Positions 18,216-27,523 of a DNA stretch of 64,000 nt are shown piece by piece; positions within the stretch are counted from its first letter, which is position 1, and each line of letters opens with the position of its first letter. Below the pieces are notes generated by a model. That model made no database searches and had not been told where the DNA came from. It saw nothing but the letters and a program-made list of their open reading frames with translations. The DNA is taken from assembly GCA_947495575.1 (NCBI GenBank), contig CANLZL010000001.1, positions 186,001 to 250,000 on the forward strand, read 5' to 3'. The DNA is from an uncultured Nioella sp. Its GTDB lineage: Bacteria > Pseudomonadota > Alphaproteobacteria > Rhodobacterales > Rhodobacteraceae. The translations under genes and the position numbers were made by a program.

Positions 18216-19384
18216 CAGCCCGCCAATTGGTCGCCGCCGCCAAAGACCATCTGCCACACCTGTCCGGCGGCTGTGCGCAGACGCGGCATCAACCCGGCCA
18301 TTCCAACATCTTCAGAAGCAAGAAGTGGCACGCGCCGTTCATCGAACCCTTCGACCCGGATTACCAGTTCGCCAACTTCCTGACCGGCAGCGATCGGTGC
18401 CTCTAGGGGGCCTGTATAGATCACTTCGGCCTCCATTTCGACGTCGATGAGCGCGGGCAGCAACATTGAAACCGATGATGCAGTTTCCAGACCAACCAGC
18501 GCGCGGTCACCCAGAAAGACTTCGGCCTGAGTAACTTCGGTTCCTTCGCTGATCACCTCACGTTCAGCGAATTGGCGGAAGGCCCAATTGACAATACGCT
18601 CAGATTCTCGCGCCCGGTCGGCCGCACTGTCCAAACCCGAAATTACGAATGTCACCCTGCGGTTGCCCTGCACCGCGGAGCCGACAAGGCCATATCCGGC
18701 CTCTTGCGTGTGCCCTGTTTTCAAACCATCCGCGCCAATGCCCAGACCCAGAAGCGGGTTGCGATTGAACCGGTTATCGGGCGCGCGCCCATCAAACGCA
18801 AATTCCCGCTCCGAGAAATAGGTGTAATACAGCGGAAACTCAGTGATCAGACGCTCGGCCAACACGCCAAGATCGCGGGCTGACATCACATGCCCTGGGG
18901 CAGGCCATCCATTTGAGTTTCTGAAAGAGCTGTTCATCATCCCAAGTTGCCGCGCTCTGTCAGTCATGAGCCGGGCAAACCCCTCTTCAGTGCCGTCGGG
19001 GCTCAGCGCTTCTGCCAGCACGGCGGTTGCATCATTTCCTGAAAGGACAATTACACCGAGGATTAAATCTTCGACCCGTACGCGATCTCTGGGATCAAGG
19101 AACATCGTCGACCCGCCATAGGCGGCGGCCTCGGCACTGACTGGAAGGACCGTATCCAAGGTCAGGCGCCCATCCTCCAGCGCTTCGAACACCATGTTCA
19201 ATGTCATGAGTTTCGACATTGATGCGGGAGGCAAGGGCAGGTCTGCATTGATATCCAGCAAAACCTGCCCGGTATTGTGGTCAATCACATAAGCCGCCGT
19301 GGCTTCAGTCTCAAAGGCCCAAAGGGGCAAAGTCAGAAGGCTGAAAACAAGCCCAAGGACAAGGCGCAGTCGAGTGAGCATCAA
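18215..19384 (-). CDS. dacA: D-alanyl-D-alanine carboxypeptidase (PBP5/6 type)
   Basis: A 389-residue low-molecular-weight penicillin-binding protein that removes the terminal D-Ala from peptidoglycan stem peptides in the periplasm. It has a signal peptide (ending PLWAFETEA), the SxxK motif SMSK near residue 58, the SxN motif in VLSGNDATAV and the KTG motif in KTGHTQEAG. The C-terminal beta domain (PBP5_C) follows, with a weakly amphipathic C-terminus. The SPOR lipoprotein gene lies 16 bases upstream. Confidence 0.94.
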   Translation of the reverse strand: MMLTRLRLVLGLVFSLLTLPLWAFETEATAAYVIDHNTGQVLLDINADLPLPPASMSKLMTLNMVFEALEDGRLTLDTVLPVSAEAAAYGGSTMFLDPRDRVRVEDLILGVIVLSGNDATAVLAEALSPDGTEEGFARLMTDRARQLGMMNSSFRNSNGWPAPGHVMSARDLGVLAERLITEFPLYYTYFSEREFAFDGRAPDNRFNRNPLLGLGIGADGLKTGHTQEAGYGLVGSAVQGNRRVTFVISGLDSAADRARESERIVNWAFRQFAEREVISEGTEVTQAEVFLGDRALVGLETASSVSMLLPALIDVEMEAEVIYTGPLEAPIAAGQEVGELVIRVEGFDERRVPLLASEDVGMAGLMPRLRTAAGQVWQMVFGGGDQLAG

Positions 19385-19400
19385 TCCCCCAATTCCTGGA

Positions 19401-20249
19401 TCAGTTGGTTACGAAATAAGCATCTTCAAAGCCAAGCCCACGGACCGATTCCAGCAGGGATTGCCGCTCGGTCCGATTGCGGGCAGGCCCGACAACAACG
19501 CGCCAGAACGGTCGACCATTGCTGGTTTGTTCATGAATGGTTGGTACAAGACCTGCATTGCGCATCATTTGCCCGGTTCGGTCTGCATTCGCCTCGACAC
19601 TGAAAATTCCGATTTGAATAAAGGGACGATCAAGGGAGCTGACCTGCGGGGCGGCGGCGGGCGCTGACGGGGCCGCCTCGGCAGCTTCGGCTTCATCAAT
19701 CGCGGCAGCAGCAGCGGCCAATGGATCATCAAGCTCAGATGCCGCGATGTCGCTGGTTTCAATTGCTCCTGCGGGCGGCACAGCCTCAGGATCTGGTTCC
19801 TCAACCTCTTCGCGCCGCAGGGCTGTGACATTCAGTTCGGTGGGGGCACCAGCAACCATGTTCAAAGCAGCGGCCGCGTCAGAAGAGACCTGCAACAAGG
19901 GTCCGGGGTTCTCGCGTTCCCGACGAAACAGGGCACCGATGACAAACCGGCCATTAGCCTCATTTCTGATGATTACACGTTCTGGGTCGGTTGCATCCGG
20001 ATGCGCCACCCATACACCGCCAAGAGAGGGTCGACCATCCCAGAGGCCATCCTCGGTGGTTTGAAAGACCTCGGGCGCTTCTACATCGCGTTCTACGAGC
20101 CGGGTCTGTGATGTGTCGCTGGATGCAGACTCTGAGGTATTAGAGCCGTTTTGACCGAATGGCATCTGAAACCCATCTTCACAGCCGGCCAAAACCAAGC
20201 CGATGGCGACAAGACCAGCCACACGCATTGATCTGCTTTGCAAGCTCAT
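19401..20249 (-). CDS. SPOR domain lipoprotein
   Basis: A 282-residue cell-envelope protein. A lipobox is visible in VAIGLVLAGC near residue 23, so it is probably an outer-membrane or periplasmic lipoprotein. A low-complexity Ala/Glu/Pro-rich middle leads to a C-terminal SPOR domain (about residues 205-282: RPFIQIGIFSVEANADRT and FWRVVVGPA), which binds denuded glycan strands at septa. It resembles RlpA-type proteins in context. The gene heads the SPOR-dacA-tmk-holB-tatD run. The 20249 ATG is preceded by caggggta. Confidence 0.88.
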   Translation of the reverse strand: MSLQSRSMRVAGLVAIGLVLAGCEDGFQMPFGQNGSNTSESASSDTSQTRLVERDVEAPEVFQTTEDGLWDGRPSLGGVWVAHPDATDPERVIIRNEANGRFVIGALFRRERENPGPLLQVSSDAAAALNMVAGAPTELNVTALRREEVEEPDPEAVPPAGAIETSDIAASELDDPLAAAAAAIDEAEAAEAAPSAPAAAPQVSSLDRPFIQIGIFSVEANADRTGQMMRNAGLVPTIHEQTSNGRPFWRVVVGPARNRTERQSLLESVRGLGFEDAYFVTN

Positions 20250-20475
20250 TTTCTTACCCCTGCTCCGCTACGCTGCGCCATTGTGCGACGTTCTCGTTGC
20301 GGTTTTCTTGCCAAATGCCCTTGCCCGGATCCCCGGACCATTCGCGGGCAGGATACAGGTTCACCGAGCCTCTGCAAACCCATCCTTGCCCTATCGGCAA
20401 CAAGTTGCACCGGGAAGAAGCTCAAGAGGTGCTTTTAGAATCGGAACAACCCGATTATTGGACGTATCTGACTGC

Positions 20476-20565
20476 GGAGGAGTGGCAGAGTGGTCGAATG
20501 CACCGGTCTTGAAAACCGGCGATGGTGAAAGTCATCCGTGGGTTCGAATCCCACCTCCTCCGCCA
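20476..20565 (+). tRNA. tRNA-Ser (anticodon UGA)
   Basis: A 90-base class II tRNA. Acceptor arms GGAGGAG (20476-20482) and CTCCTCC (20555-20561) pair perfectly, followed by G and an encoded CCA (20563-20565). The anticodon arm ccggtctTGAaaaccgg places TGA at 20510-20512. A long variable arm follows, then the T loop GGTTCGAATCC. All are typical of tRNA-Ser(UGA). It lies at the left edge of the decayed island. Confidence 0.97.
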
Positions 20566-20640
20566 CCCACACCACGCTGACATGGCTAGTTCAGTTTGAG
20601 CTGATGGAAGTGTTTATTGTCAATGAGATAGATCCGTTGA

Positions 20641-20701
20641 TCGCTAACTGAGAGACTGCTTTTTGGCTGTTTTCGGTCGGAAACGGCCCTTAGTCTCAGT
20701 T
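20641..20701. other. imperfect hairpin downstream of the recombinase remnant
   Basis: Between the tRNA and the recombinase remnant, aactgagagact (20646-20657) can pair with agtctcagtt (20692-20701) with a 2-base bulge, enclosing a smaller tttc-gaaa hairpin. It may be a terminator-like or attachment-site-related structure; there is no decisive evidence. Confidence 0.3.
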
Positions 20702-20739
20702 CCGGATTTCGGCGGGTCGAGTTTTGGGGTTTGGCCCAG

Positions 20740-22263
20740 TTAGGCGCGCAGTTTCGCGATTTGATCCAACTGCTTGGCCCAATTCGGTGAGAGATTTGAT
20801 TTGATCAAGTAGTCCGAGGTCAGGCCAACCGGCTGCTGACCGATTGCGATTTCGTCAATGATGTTCGGTGCAAGGAGGGCCAGTTCCAAGAGGTTTTTGA
20901 TGCGCGAGCTGGATGTGGTCTCGGCTTTGGCAATCTGAGCCAGGGAATTTCCATCAAAAATTTGCGCCAGGTAGTGGCGCGCACGCACGATATTCTTCAC
21001 GAGCGTTTTGTCGATTTCCGGAGGTGCATCTCCGAAGCAGAGCTTCAGTTCAACTCCGCGACGCCGCATCTGGAAGGGCGCGTCGAATGTCAGGACCAAT
21101 GAATTGATCTCGGAAGAGCAAAGGCCAAGATGGTCTGCGATCTTCTTTCCGCAAAGCCTTATCTTGATTGCCCCCTGCGCGAGATCCACTCGTTCGATTA
21201 AGGAAAGAGTTTTCTGTCGTGCGGTTGGCACCTGAAGACGTGTTTCGATCTTGAGGAACTGTCCCGCAGAAAGATCCCTGGTCAGGTTCGTTGCAGCTGT
21301 TGGATCGGAGAGTTTTTGCGCAACGACTTGCGCAAGCTGGTGTTCCAACGCCTCGGCCGGAAGCCGCCATGTATCAGGATGATCTTCCCGGCGCCCGGTC
21401 GTCAGGCGTTTTGAGATGTAGTAACGCAAGCGCCTGCCGTACTTTTGGGTATGGCTTGGCGTTAGGTTGTCGCCGGTCTCATCAAAGAGTTTTCCAACTA
21501 ACGGCGAGCGCAACCCGTACGTTGCCTTGCCACGGGTCTTGTTACTGTTTGTCGTGAGAAGCCCCCGTACTTTGTCGAAGCGGGACGGATCGATGATGGC
21601 TGGATGCTTTCCGTCGTAGACCTCGGACTTATGACGAATGCGACCAGCATAGATCGGATTGGTAAGAATGTGATGGATATGGCCGCGCGAGAATGGCAGG
21701 CCGCCGGATATGCGACCGTTGGACCGAGGTCGCGTGCGTGTCCTTAGCTCCAGTTTTTTGGCTTGATCAGTGACCTCTCTGAGGTTCTGATGTTGCTGAT
21801 AAAGATCATAAAGGTGCTTGACAACCGACGCCTCCGACTTGTTGATCGCCAGCGTCCGCCCATCGGGATCGTAGCCAAATGGAACTTGGCCGCCCATCCA
21901 TAATCCTTTGCGTTTTGAAGCGGCTATCTTGTCACGAATGCGCTCGGCCGTAACTTCTCGTTCGAATTGTGCGAAGCTGAGCAACATGTTGAGCGTCAGC
22001 CGTCCCATGCTTGTTGCGGTGTTGAAGCTCTGAGTGACTGACACGAAAGACGTCCCAGCTTGGTCCAATTGTTCCACGAGTTTGGCAAAATCGGTCAGGG
22101 AACGGGTCAATCGGTCGATCTTGTAGACAATGATCTGATCCACCCGGCCCTCCGCGACAGCGCGCATTAAGTCCTGAAGGGCAGGGCGGTCGAGATGGCC
22201 TCCTGAGACGCCGCCATCATCATACTGCGCTGGCAAAACCTCCCAACCTTCATGCTTTTGGCT
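20740..22263 (-). pseudogene. 5'-truncated large serine recombinase
   Basis: The C-terminal ~500 residues of a resolvase/invertase-type large serine recombinase. Visible are the end of the resolvase domain (YDDGGVSGGHLDRPALQDL, IIVYKIDRLTRS, AQFEREVTAERIRDKI), the recombinase domain (GGQVPFGYDP) and a C-terminal region with repeated basic and hydrophobic stretches. The first ~60 residues, which would include the catalytic Tyr-x-Arg-x-Ser, are missing: reading upstream the homology stops near ASQKHEGWEVLP and an in-frame TAG follows about 30 bases further. It cannot be catalytically active. Only a TTG could start the remaining frame (22236). Confidence 0.85.
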
Positions 22264-22301
22264 GGCGATAGGGCCGGGCGAACCTGATATCCTCTAGAAA
22301 G

Positions 22302-22700
22302 CTAGTCGGCCCTGATCAACAAAGGTCGGCTTGCTGCAAGATCGCCGCACGGGTAGCGCGCCTCGATCCCAAATTTAATGGATTTGAGCTCGTTGCCGCC
22401 GGCCCCTTGGCGCCATCGCACATAAAAGAGGTCATAGCCGACATAAGCACCGTAGCGATTTAATCCATTATACTCGCTGCAGATCGAAATATCGCCGTTT
22501 TCCAATCGATAGGCGCGCCAGTCCCTGAAGCGAGCCGCCTCAGGATCGAAAAGACCCCTACTTAATGTCTCTTCTGTTTCCAAACGAAGGGAAGTCGAAA
22601 GGGGTGTTGATTGTGACATCACTTCCACTCCGGTCCCTGAAGTCACGCAGCCGGATTGAGCCAGCATGACACAGAGAGATGCAATTGGCTTTCCGAACAT
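22302..22700 (-). CDS. small lipoprotein of unknown function
   Basis: A 132-residue protein with a short N-terminal signal and a probable lipobox (LAQSGC near residue 18). The mature part has two cysteines (SICSEYN and RYPCGD) and a tyrosine-rich patch, RYGAYVGYDLFYVRWR. No family is recognised. It diverges from the C-protein-like regulator, and its ATG lies inside a TATAGTCTAC sequence that resembles half of the C-box, so the regulator may act on it. Confidence 0.6.
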   Translation of the reverse strand: MFGKPIASLCVMLAQSGCVTSGTGVEVMSQSTPLSTSLRLETEETLSRGLFDPEAARFRDWRAYRLENGDISICSEYNGLNRYGAYVGYDLFYVRWRQGAGGNELKSIKFGIEARYPCGDLAASRPLLIRAD

Positions 22701-22761
22701 TATAGTCTACTCCTCTTTGTGCGAACATTGCTCAGACACGCGGCGCAGTCCAGCAAAAAGA

Positions 22762-22787
22762 GACTTATAGTCTGTAGATTAATAGGC
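22762..22787 (+). promoter_or_regulatory. C-box-like operator
   Basis: GACTTATAGTC (22762-22772) is a perfect GACT-N3-AGTC symmetric site, followed after TGTA by a degenerate second box GATTAATAGGC (22777-22787). Box-TGTA/CGTG-box spacing of 4 bases between two 11-bp elements is the layout of operators bound by restriction-modification controller (C) proteins. The site lies 24 bases upstream of a 70-residue C-protein-like gene. A half-site-like TATAGTCTAC sits at 22701-22710, at the start of the divergent lipoprotein gene. Confidence 0.7.
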
Positions 22788-22810
22788 AACATAGCGGCCT
22801 ATCTGCCTAG

Positions 22811-23023
22811 ATGGATATACGTAAACGTGTCGGGCAAAATCTAAAGCGCCACCGTCTTGAGGCTGGGCTATCGCAAGAGGCGCTCGCGCTGGAATGCGAC
22901 GTTCACAGGACCTATGTCAGCGGTGTAGAGCGCGGTGTTCGGAACCCGTCCGTTCTTTTGCTTGATCGGCTAGCTAAACCACTTGGAATCGATCCGGTAA
23001 GATTTTTTGAACCTCTTGATTGA
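22811..23023 (+). CDS. XRE-type regulator resembling R-M controller (C) proteins
   Basis: A 70-residue protein that is almost only a helix-turn-helix domain: VGQNLKRHRLEAGLSQEALALECDVHRTYVSGVERGVRNPS. The RTYVSGVERGVRNP segment closely matches the recognition helix and following turn of controller proteins of restriction-modification systems (RTYISGIERNSRN in that family, from memory). The C-box upstream supports auto-regulation. No methylase or endonuclease gene is visible nearby, so it is an orphan here. Small prophage or plasmid repressors are the alternative reading. Confidence 0.75.
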   Translation: MDIRKRVGQNLKRHRLEAGLSQEALALECDVHRTYVSGVERGVRNPSVLLLDRLAKPLGIDPVRFFEPLD

Positions 23024-23034
23024 AGGTCGCCAAC

Positions 23035-23256
23035 TCAATTTCGGGACGGGGCATCTTCTGCTTCAATTAGTAACGCGGCGAGATCTAGGTGAGCGCGATC
23101 GAGCTTATCAAGATAGGAGCCAACGCAAACGTGGGCTTGGCGGATATCTGACAAATTCGCCCTCATGTTTTGCCCATCTGCAGCCACCGCCGATGCGTTC
23201 TCCAAGTCGGCCGTCAGCTCGGCAAATCGCTCCGAAATCCTATCTCGAATATCCAT
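23035..23256 (-). CDS. small hypothetical protein
   Basis: A 73-residue, mostly helical, acidic protein beginning MDIRDRISERFAELTADLE and ending EAEDAPSRN, with no cysteine pair or known domain. It converges on the C-protein-like gene with a 12-base gap. The frame stays open upstream through the left end of the inserted IS, so the original gene may have been longer and cut by the insertion. The function is unknown. Confidence 0.5.
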   Translation of the reverse strand: MDIRDRISERFAELTADLENASAVAADGQNMRANLSDIRQAHVCVGSYLDKLDRAHLDLAALLIEAEDAPSRN

Positions 23257-23314
23257 GGCACCACGTAGGCTTAGAACAGAGCGACTAGTCCAGTCAATTC
23301 GGATGGATGGGCTA

Positions 23315-24888
23315 ATTCTGTTGAAAAACTCTACCTTGATCGGGTGCCCCTTCGCTGATTCAATTCTCCTATGGTTACGGGGAATTGGCGATGATGGGAC
23401 CAAAGCAGGAAGCACAGGCAGCATTGTTCTATGAGTTTTCGTTGGAGGATCATGTCCCACAAGATCACCTGCTGCGTTCGATTGATCGGTTCGTCGATCT
23501 GGATGACATCCGCCAATATCTTGCCAAGTTTTACAGCCACACAGGCCGCCCGTCGATCGATCCCGAACTGCTGATCCGCATGCTGCTGGTGGGCTATTGC
23601 TTAGGCATCCGGTCTGAGCGCCGTTTGTGTGAAGAGGTACATTTGAACCTATCCTATCGCTGGTTCTGTCGCCTCGATCTGTCTGATCCAGTTCCCAATC
23701 ATTCCACGTTCTCGAAGAACCGTCACGGGCGCTTTCGTGAAAGCGCGCTCCTGCGCCACCTGTTTGAGAAGACTGTTGCGCGGTGCATCGCAGATGGCTT
23801 GGTGAGCGGCCAAAGCCTTGCCGCAGACGCCAGCCTGATCCGCTGGCCGGCAGGGCATCGCTTGGCGATGTCCCGAGAGGTGAGGCAGATGCGAACAAGC
23901 AGAACTCGACGCCGAAGGAAGAGTGGGATCACAGTGCCATCGATCCAAATGATGCACCCCGCGCCGTTCGCGAGTATCTCGACGTCTTGGATGATGCGGC
24001 ATTCGGCGCAGCATCTGAGGTGGAACCCAAGTTCACGTCTCACTCTGATCCCGCAAGCCAATGGACGGCAGCCCGTAAAGGCCCTGCGTTCTTCAGCTAT
24101 TCGACCAATTACCTCATCGACACCGACCATAGTGTCATCGTGGACGTTGAGGGTACGCGGTCGATCCGACAGGCTGAAGTTGGGTCCGTGCGCACCATGT
24201 TGGATCGGATCAGGGTACAACATGACATTGATCCGGAGCGATTGATTGCGGACAGCGCCTATGGATCAGGGCCGATGTTGGGCTGGCTCGTGGATCGCGA
24301 CATCAAACCCCACATTCCGGTTCTGGATAAGGCGGGCCGGACAGACGGCACATGGTCCCGTACCGATTTTGATTGGGACCCAGAAAACAACCAATACATT
24401 TGCCCCGAGGGCGAAACGCTCAAACAGTTCCGGCGCAATTACTCCGATCCGAACAGAGGGCCGACAGGCAAAGGGGTCGCGCGATAACGCGCCCTAAAGC
24501 TGACCTGCCAAGCCTGCCCATCCAAAGCCAGGTGCTGCCCCAAAGCCGATGCGCGAAAGATCACACGTGAAGAACATGAAGACGCCCGTCAGGTCGCCCG
24601 CGATATTGCCAAGACCAAGCAGTATGCGATCTCGATGCGGCTGCGAAAGAAAGTCGAAATGCTCTTCGCGCACCTGAAACGCATCCTTGGCCTGGGCCGG
24701 CTCCGATTACGAGGGCCATGCGGCGCAAATGACGAATTCCTCCTCGCAGCCACCGCCCAAAACCTCCGCAAACTAGCAAAGGTCTTTCCTGCACCGCAGC
24801 AAACGCACAAGGCCTGATAAGAAAGGCGCTTGCGCTCAGATTAGATCATCACTTTCTGCGCTCGCAACACGTTGTTTTTCCACAGAAT
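23315..24888 (+). mobile_element. IS1182-like insertion sequence (degraded)
   Basis: About 1.57 kb bounded by imperfect terminal inverted repeats: ATTCTGTTGAAAAACT at the left (23315-23330) and, read from the right end inward, ATTCTGTGGAAAAACA (24873-24888). It carries a single transposase gene broken by mutation. A GGGC stands near both outer edges (23309-23312 and 24889-24892), which could be a target duplication, but the alignment is not exact. Confidence 0.8.
23391..24817 (+). pseudogene. IS1182 family transposase, disrupted
   Basis: The transposase starts MGPKQEAQAALFYEFSLEDHVP and carries the family landmarks FYSHTGRPSIDPELLIRMLLVGY, SYRWFCRLDL, NHSTFSKNRHGRF, DSAYGSGPMLGWL and KKVEMLFAHLKRILGLGRLRLRGP. 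Two lesions are seen. Near 23850-23891 about 41 extra bases separate AADASLI from ADANKQNST and shift the frame by two. At 24485-24487 a TAA interrupts GVAR-stop-RALK where a Tyr codon is expected. The rest stays in frame to 24817. It cannot make a full transposase. Confidence 0.85.
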
Positions 24889-25017
24889 GGGCGGGAAACC
24901 GGAAGTTCGCTGCAAGCGCGATACAGACACGTGCGTTCTTCAAAAGCGGACATTCTGTACGGAATCACAGGCGCTTTCTTTCCGGACACCCTGCGAAATT
25001 CTAGTACACCGTCAGCC

Positions 25018-25986
25018 ATGCCTATCATTGCTCAATTCTTTTCTGATGCGGTGTTGGATACAGCCATTGAATGGCTGTGCCACCGGCGACTGAAGTATTC
25101 CTCCAACAGTGATATTTGTTCGTTCCGTCGCAATTGGTCGGATGAGAAAACGCGCATCCGTCGGGAGGTGCGGGCCGGACAATACCGCTTCGACTTGCTT
25201 TCGCGGATTACACTCAGCAACGGCGACGAGGTTGATCTGTGGTCATCACGGGACGCACTTGTTCTCAAGGCGCTGGCGCTGGTGTTGGCCGAACATCTCC
25301 CCGTATCGCGTTGCTGCACACACGTGAAGGGCCATGGCGGTGCCAAATACGCTCCCAGGGACGTCCGCGATCATCTGGCGGACAATCACTTCGTCTTCAG
25401 AACCGACGTGAAGTCTTATTATGCCTCCATCGACCACTTGAAGCTGCTGGACCAAGTAGCGGTCGATATCAAGGATCGGAGCGTGTTGAACTTCATCAGC
25501 CAATACTTGCGACGAACGTCAGAACGGGGCGGTTGCTTTTGGGACTTTGAGAAAGGCATCTCTCTCGGGTGTCCCCCAAAGCCCTCTGATCGGGGCGTTC
25601 TTTCTGAGTGCAGTTGACGACGCGCCGGAAAAGACCGGCCTTTTCTACATCCGCTTTATGGACGATATTTTGGTTCTCGCACCATCGCGCTGGAAGCTGC
25701 GCCATGCCGTAAGAACCGTCAATCAAGCGCTGGCCAGTCTTGCCGTAGAAAAGCATCCGGATAAGACATTTATCGGCAGGATTGAGCGAGGCTTTGATTT
25801 CCTTGGTTATCATTTCAGCCGGGCGGGCTGACGATTGCCCGCAAAACGGTTGCAAACTTTATCACGAAAGCATCTCGGCTTTATGGGCAAAAGCGCAGCA
25901 GGGTTTTGGCCGATGCTGCGCTTGAGATGTACGTCAAGAGATGGACCCGGTGGGCGTCGAGTGGGTTAGGGGCTTCATCACGTTAA
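25018..25986 (+). pseudogene. reverse transcriptase, two frameshifts
   Basis: An RNA-dependent DNA polymerase of the retron/unclassified bacterial type. The first part has VLKALALVLAEHLP, THVKGHGGAKYA and FRTDVKSYYASIDH; the middle has SPLIGAFFLS and the polymerase box RFMDDILVLAPS; the last part reads TIARKTVANFI and EMYVKRWTRWAS. The frame changes at a run of five C residues (25573-25577, one C too many) and again near 25822-25829 (ggcgggctgac, one base short). The start ATG at 25018 is tentative. Two frameshifts make a single functional product very unlikely. Confidence 0.75.
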
Positions 25987-26481
25987 GCCGACATCCCCTA
26001 CGTGGAATGGCTTCTCGTGTACGTTGCCACTAAATTATTGTAAAATCATAACTTTTTGACCTTCTGCTTCGTCGTAATGTCATCCAGCACATCGCAGGAA
26101 CGCGATTTTTGGTCACGCGGGATCGGTTATTGTGCGTCTGTGTCAGTTTGGTACCTGTTCGGACAGACCGGTTGAGCTGCTTATCTACATGGTTTTTGAC
26201 GGACGCCGTCATACGGGAATCTGTGGCGAACGGAACCCATGGATCGCCGTCAGTATGCGGTGAAAAAGGGCACCGCTTACCGCAACCTCAGCGCCTTGGA
26301 ATGTGATGGCGCAGGCGTGACGGACAACACTCGCTCCGATTTTGAGCGCCTGTATGTGGATGCGGTTCAAAAGACTTACGGCTTCCGTACGAAGCGGATT
26401 TGCATGGTGCGTTCGCAACAATACGACATGTTGCCGGGATCAGGCATTTCCCTTGGAAAATGTCGGTAGCAAGAAGGGAAG
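25987..26481. other. intergenic stretch of the island, nothing firm
   Basis: These 495 bases follow the reverse-transcriptase remnant. Short open frames exist (for instance 26239-26469 on the plus strand, 76 codons) but I recognise no family and see no convincing ribosome site. The composition is mixed, with an AT-rich patch near 26030-26060. It probably contains decayed sequence. Confidence 0.4.
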
Positions 26482-26924
26482 ATGATCGAAATGTCGGATT
26501 GGGTTCTTGCCGTTATCCTGCTGGTCTTCATGGCGATTCCGCTGTTAATCGGGTTTTGGGGTGTTAAGACGCTGCTCGGTGCGCTGCGGGCGCGCAAACA
26601 CGGCGCGTGGGTCATGGCACCGTGGTTGAGGTCAAGGAGATCTACAACGTCGGCGATGGAGGCAAGCAGAAAACGTCGTATCAGCCGATCTTTGAGTTCG
26701 CGGCACCGGACGGCAAAACCCTGCGTGGCGCAGCCGGTAGTTTTGGCCAATCCAACCGCTACCCGGCCGGAAGCCAGCGCGAGGTTTTGGTGGATTTTGA
26801 CAAGCCGGATATGGTGTTTATGTCCAGCTGGCTTCGGCTTGTGATCGGCGCCTTAATGACCGTGTTCGGCTTGGGATGCATTGTGTTTATGTCGTTTGCG
26901 GTTGCGGCAATGTTAGGCGGATAA
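26482..26924 (+). pseudogene. DUF3592 family membrane protein, frameshifted
   Basis: The first frame encodes a membrane anchor (VLAVILLVFMAIPLLIGFWGV) and KTLLGALRARKHGAW. The match to DUF3592 then continues in another frame as HGTVVEVKEIYNV, SYQPIFEFAAPDGKTLRG and a second membrane segment, ending at 26924. The break is within about 26607-26616 (gcgcgtgggtcatgg). The two halves together give an ordinary ~147-residue DUF3592 protein, so a single indel, real or sequencing, explains it. Confidence 0.7.
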
Positions 26925-27204
26925 TCCCGCGCTGCCGCCACTCATTCCTGAAAATGCTGCACGAGGTATGAATGGCTGCTTCGGGGAAGCTGCATCGCTG
27001 CACCCGAGTTGGCGATCAAACTCAAGGTCGCGAATGATCTTTGTGGCGATCCATCTATTGTGATTGGAAGGACCCATCTTTGATGTGCCCTACGATCCAG
27101 ATGCCTGCCGGTGCGTTGTCTTTCTATGAGTCCTTGTGGCTTCCACCCACGCGCGGTACGCCTTGGACGTTGGTCAAAACGACCCCAAAAATTAGGAATA
27201 AGCA

Positions 27205-27519
27205 ATGAAGCCCTCGAATTTTGTCTTACTTTCCGCCACCGTGATTTCGTTCCTTTCCGTTGCGCCGTCTTTCGCGCAAGGTCAGTCTTCTTTTCCGTTT
27301 CTTGCGCCGCTGGGGTTCCCGATTGAGCAATCGCAACCGACTGACGCCGCCAATTTGGTGATCCTTGCCCATGAGAATGGGGCAATTGACGGCAATTATC
27401 GTGAGTGCAACGAGCGCCGCCAGCAAGCTACTCAAAACTGTCTCAACCGTTGGACGGACGCTTGGATGGCGGATACGGCGTTACAATTTTGCAGAAGAAT
27501 TGTACCAAAAGCTTATTAA
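27205..27519 (+). CDS. small secreted protein of unknown function
   Basis: A 104-residue protein with a signal peptide (MKPSNFVLLSATVISFLSVAPSFA) and a mature part with three cysteines (RECNERR, NCLNRW, QFCRR). An aggaataag site lies before the ATG. No family is recognised. It ends just before the three 19-bp repeats. It could be a decayed gene, since the 3' end runs into AT-rich sequence. Confidence 0.5.
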   Translation: MKPSNFVLLSATVISFLSVAPSFAQGQSSFPFLAPLGFPIEQSQPTDAANLVILAHENGAIDGNYRECNERRQQATQNCLNRWTDAWMADTALQFCRRIVPKAY

Positions 27520-27523
27520 TTTT

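Noticed and set aside
20566-20739. A second tRNA or an attachment-site duplicate beside the tRNA-Ser.
   Set aside because: No repeat of the tRNA 3' end was found by eye in this gap or near 31.2 kb.
25573-25577. Programmed frameshifting at the C5 run in the reverse transcriptase.
   Set aside because: A second, unrelated frame change occurs near 25825, so simple decay or sequencing error explains the gene better.
26239-26469. A 76-codon plus-strand frame in the island.
   Set aside because: No recognisable domain, and no clear ribosome site; left as unassigned sequence.
26942-27385. A 147-codon minus-strand frame overlapping the small secreted protein gene.
   Set aside because: Basic, low-information translation without known motifs; the plus-strand gene has a clear signal peptide instead.
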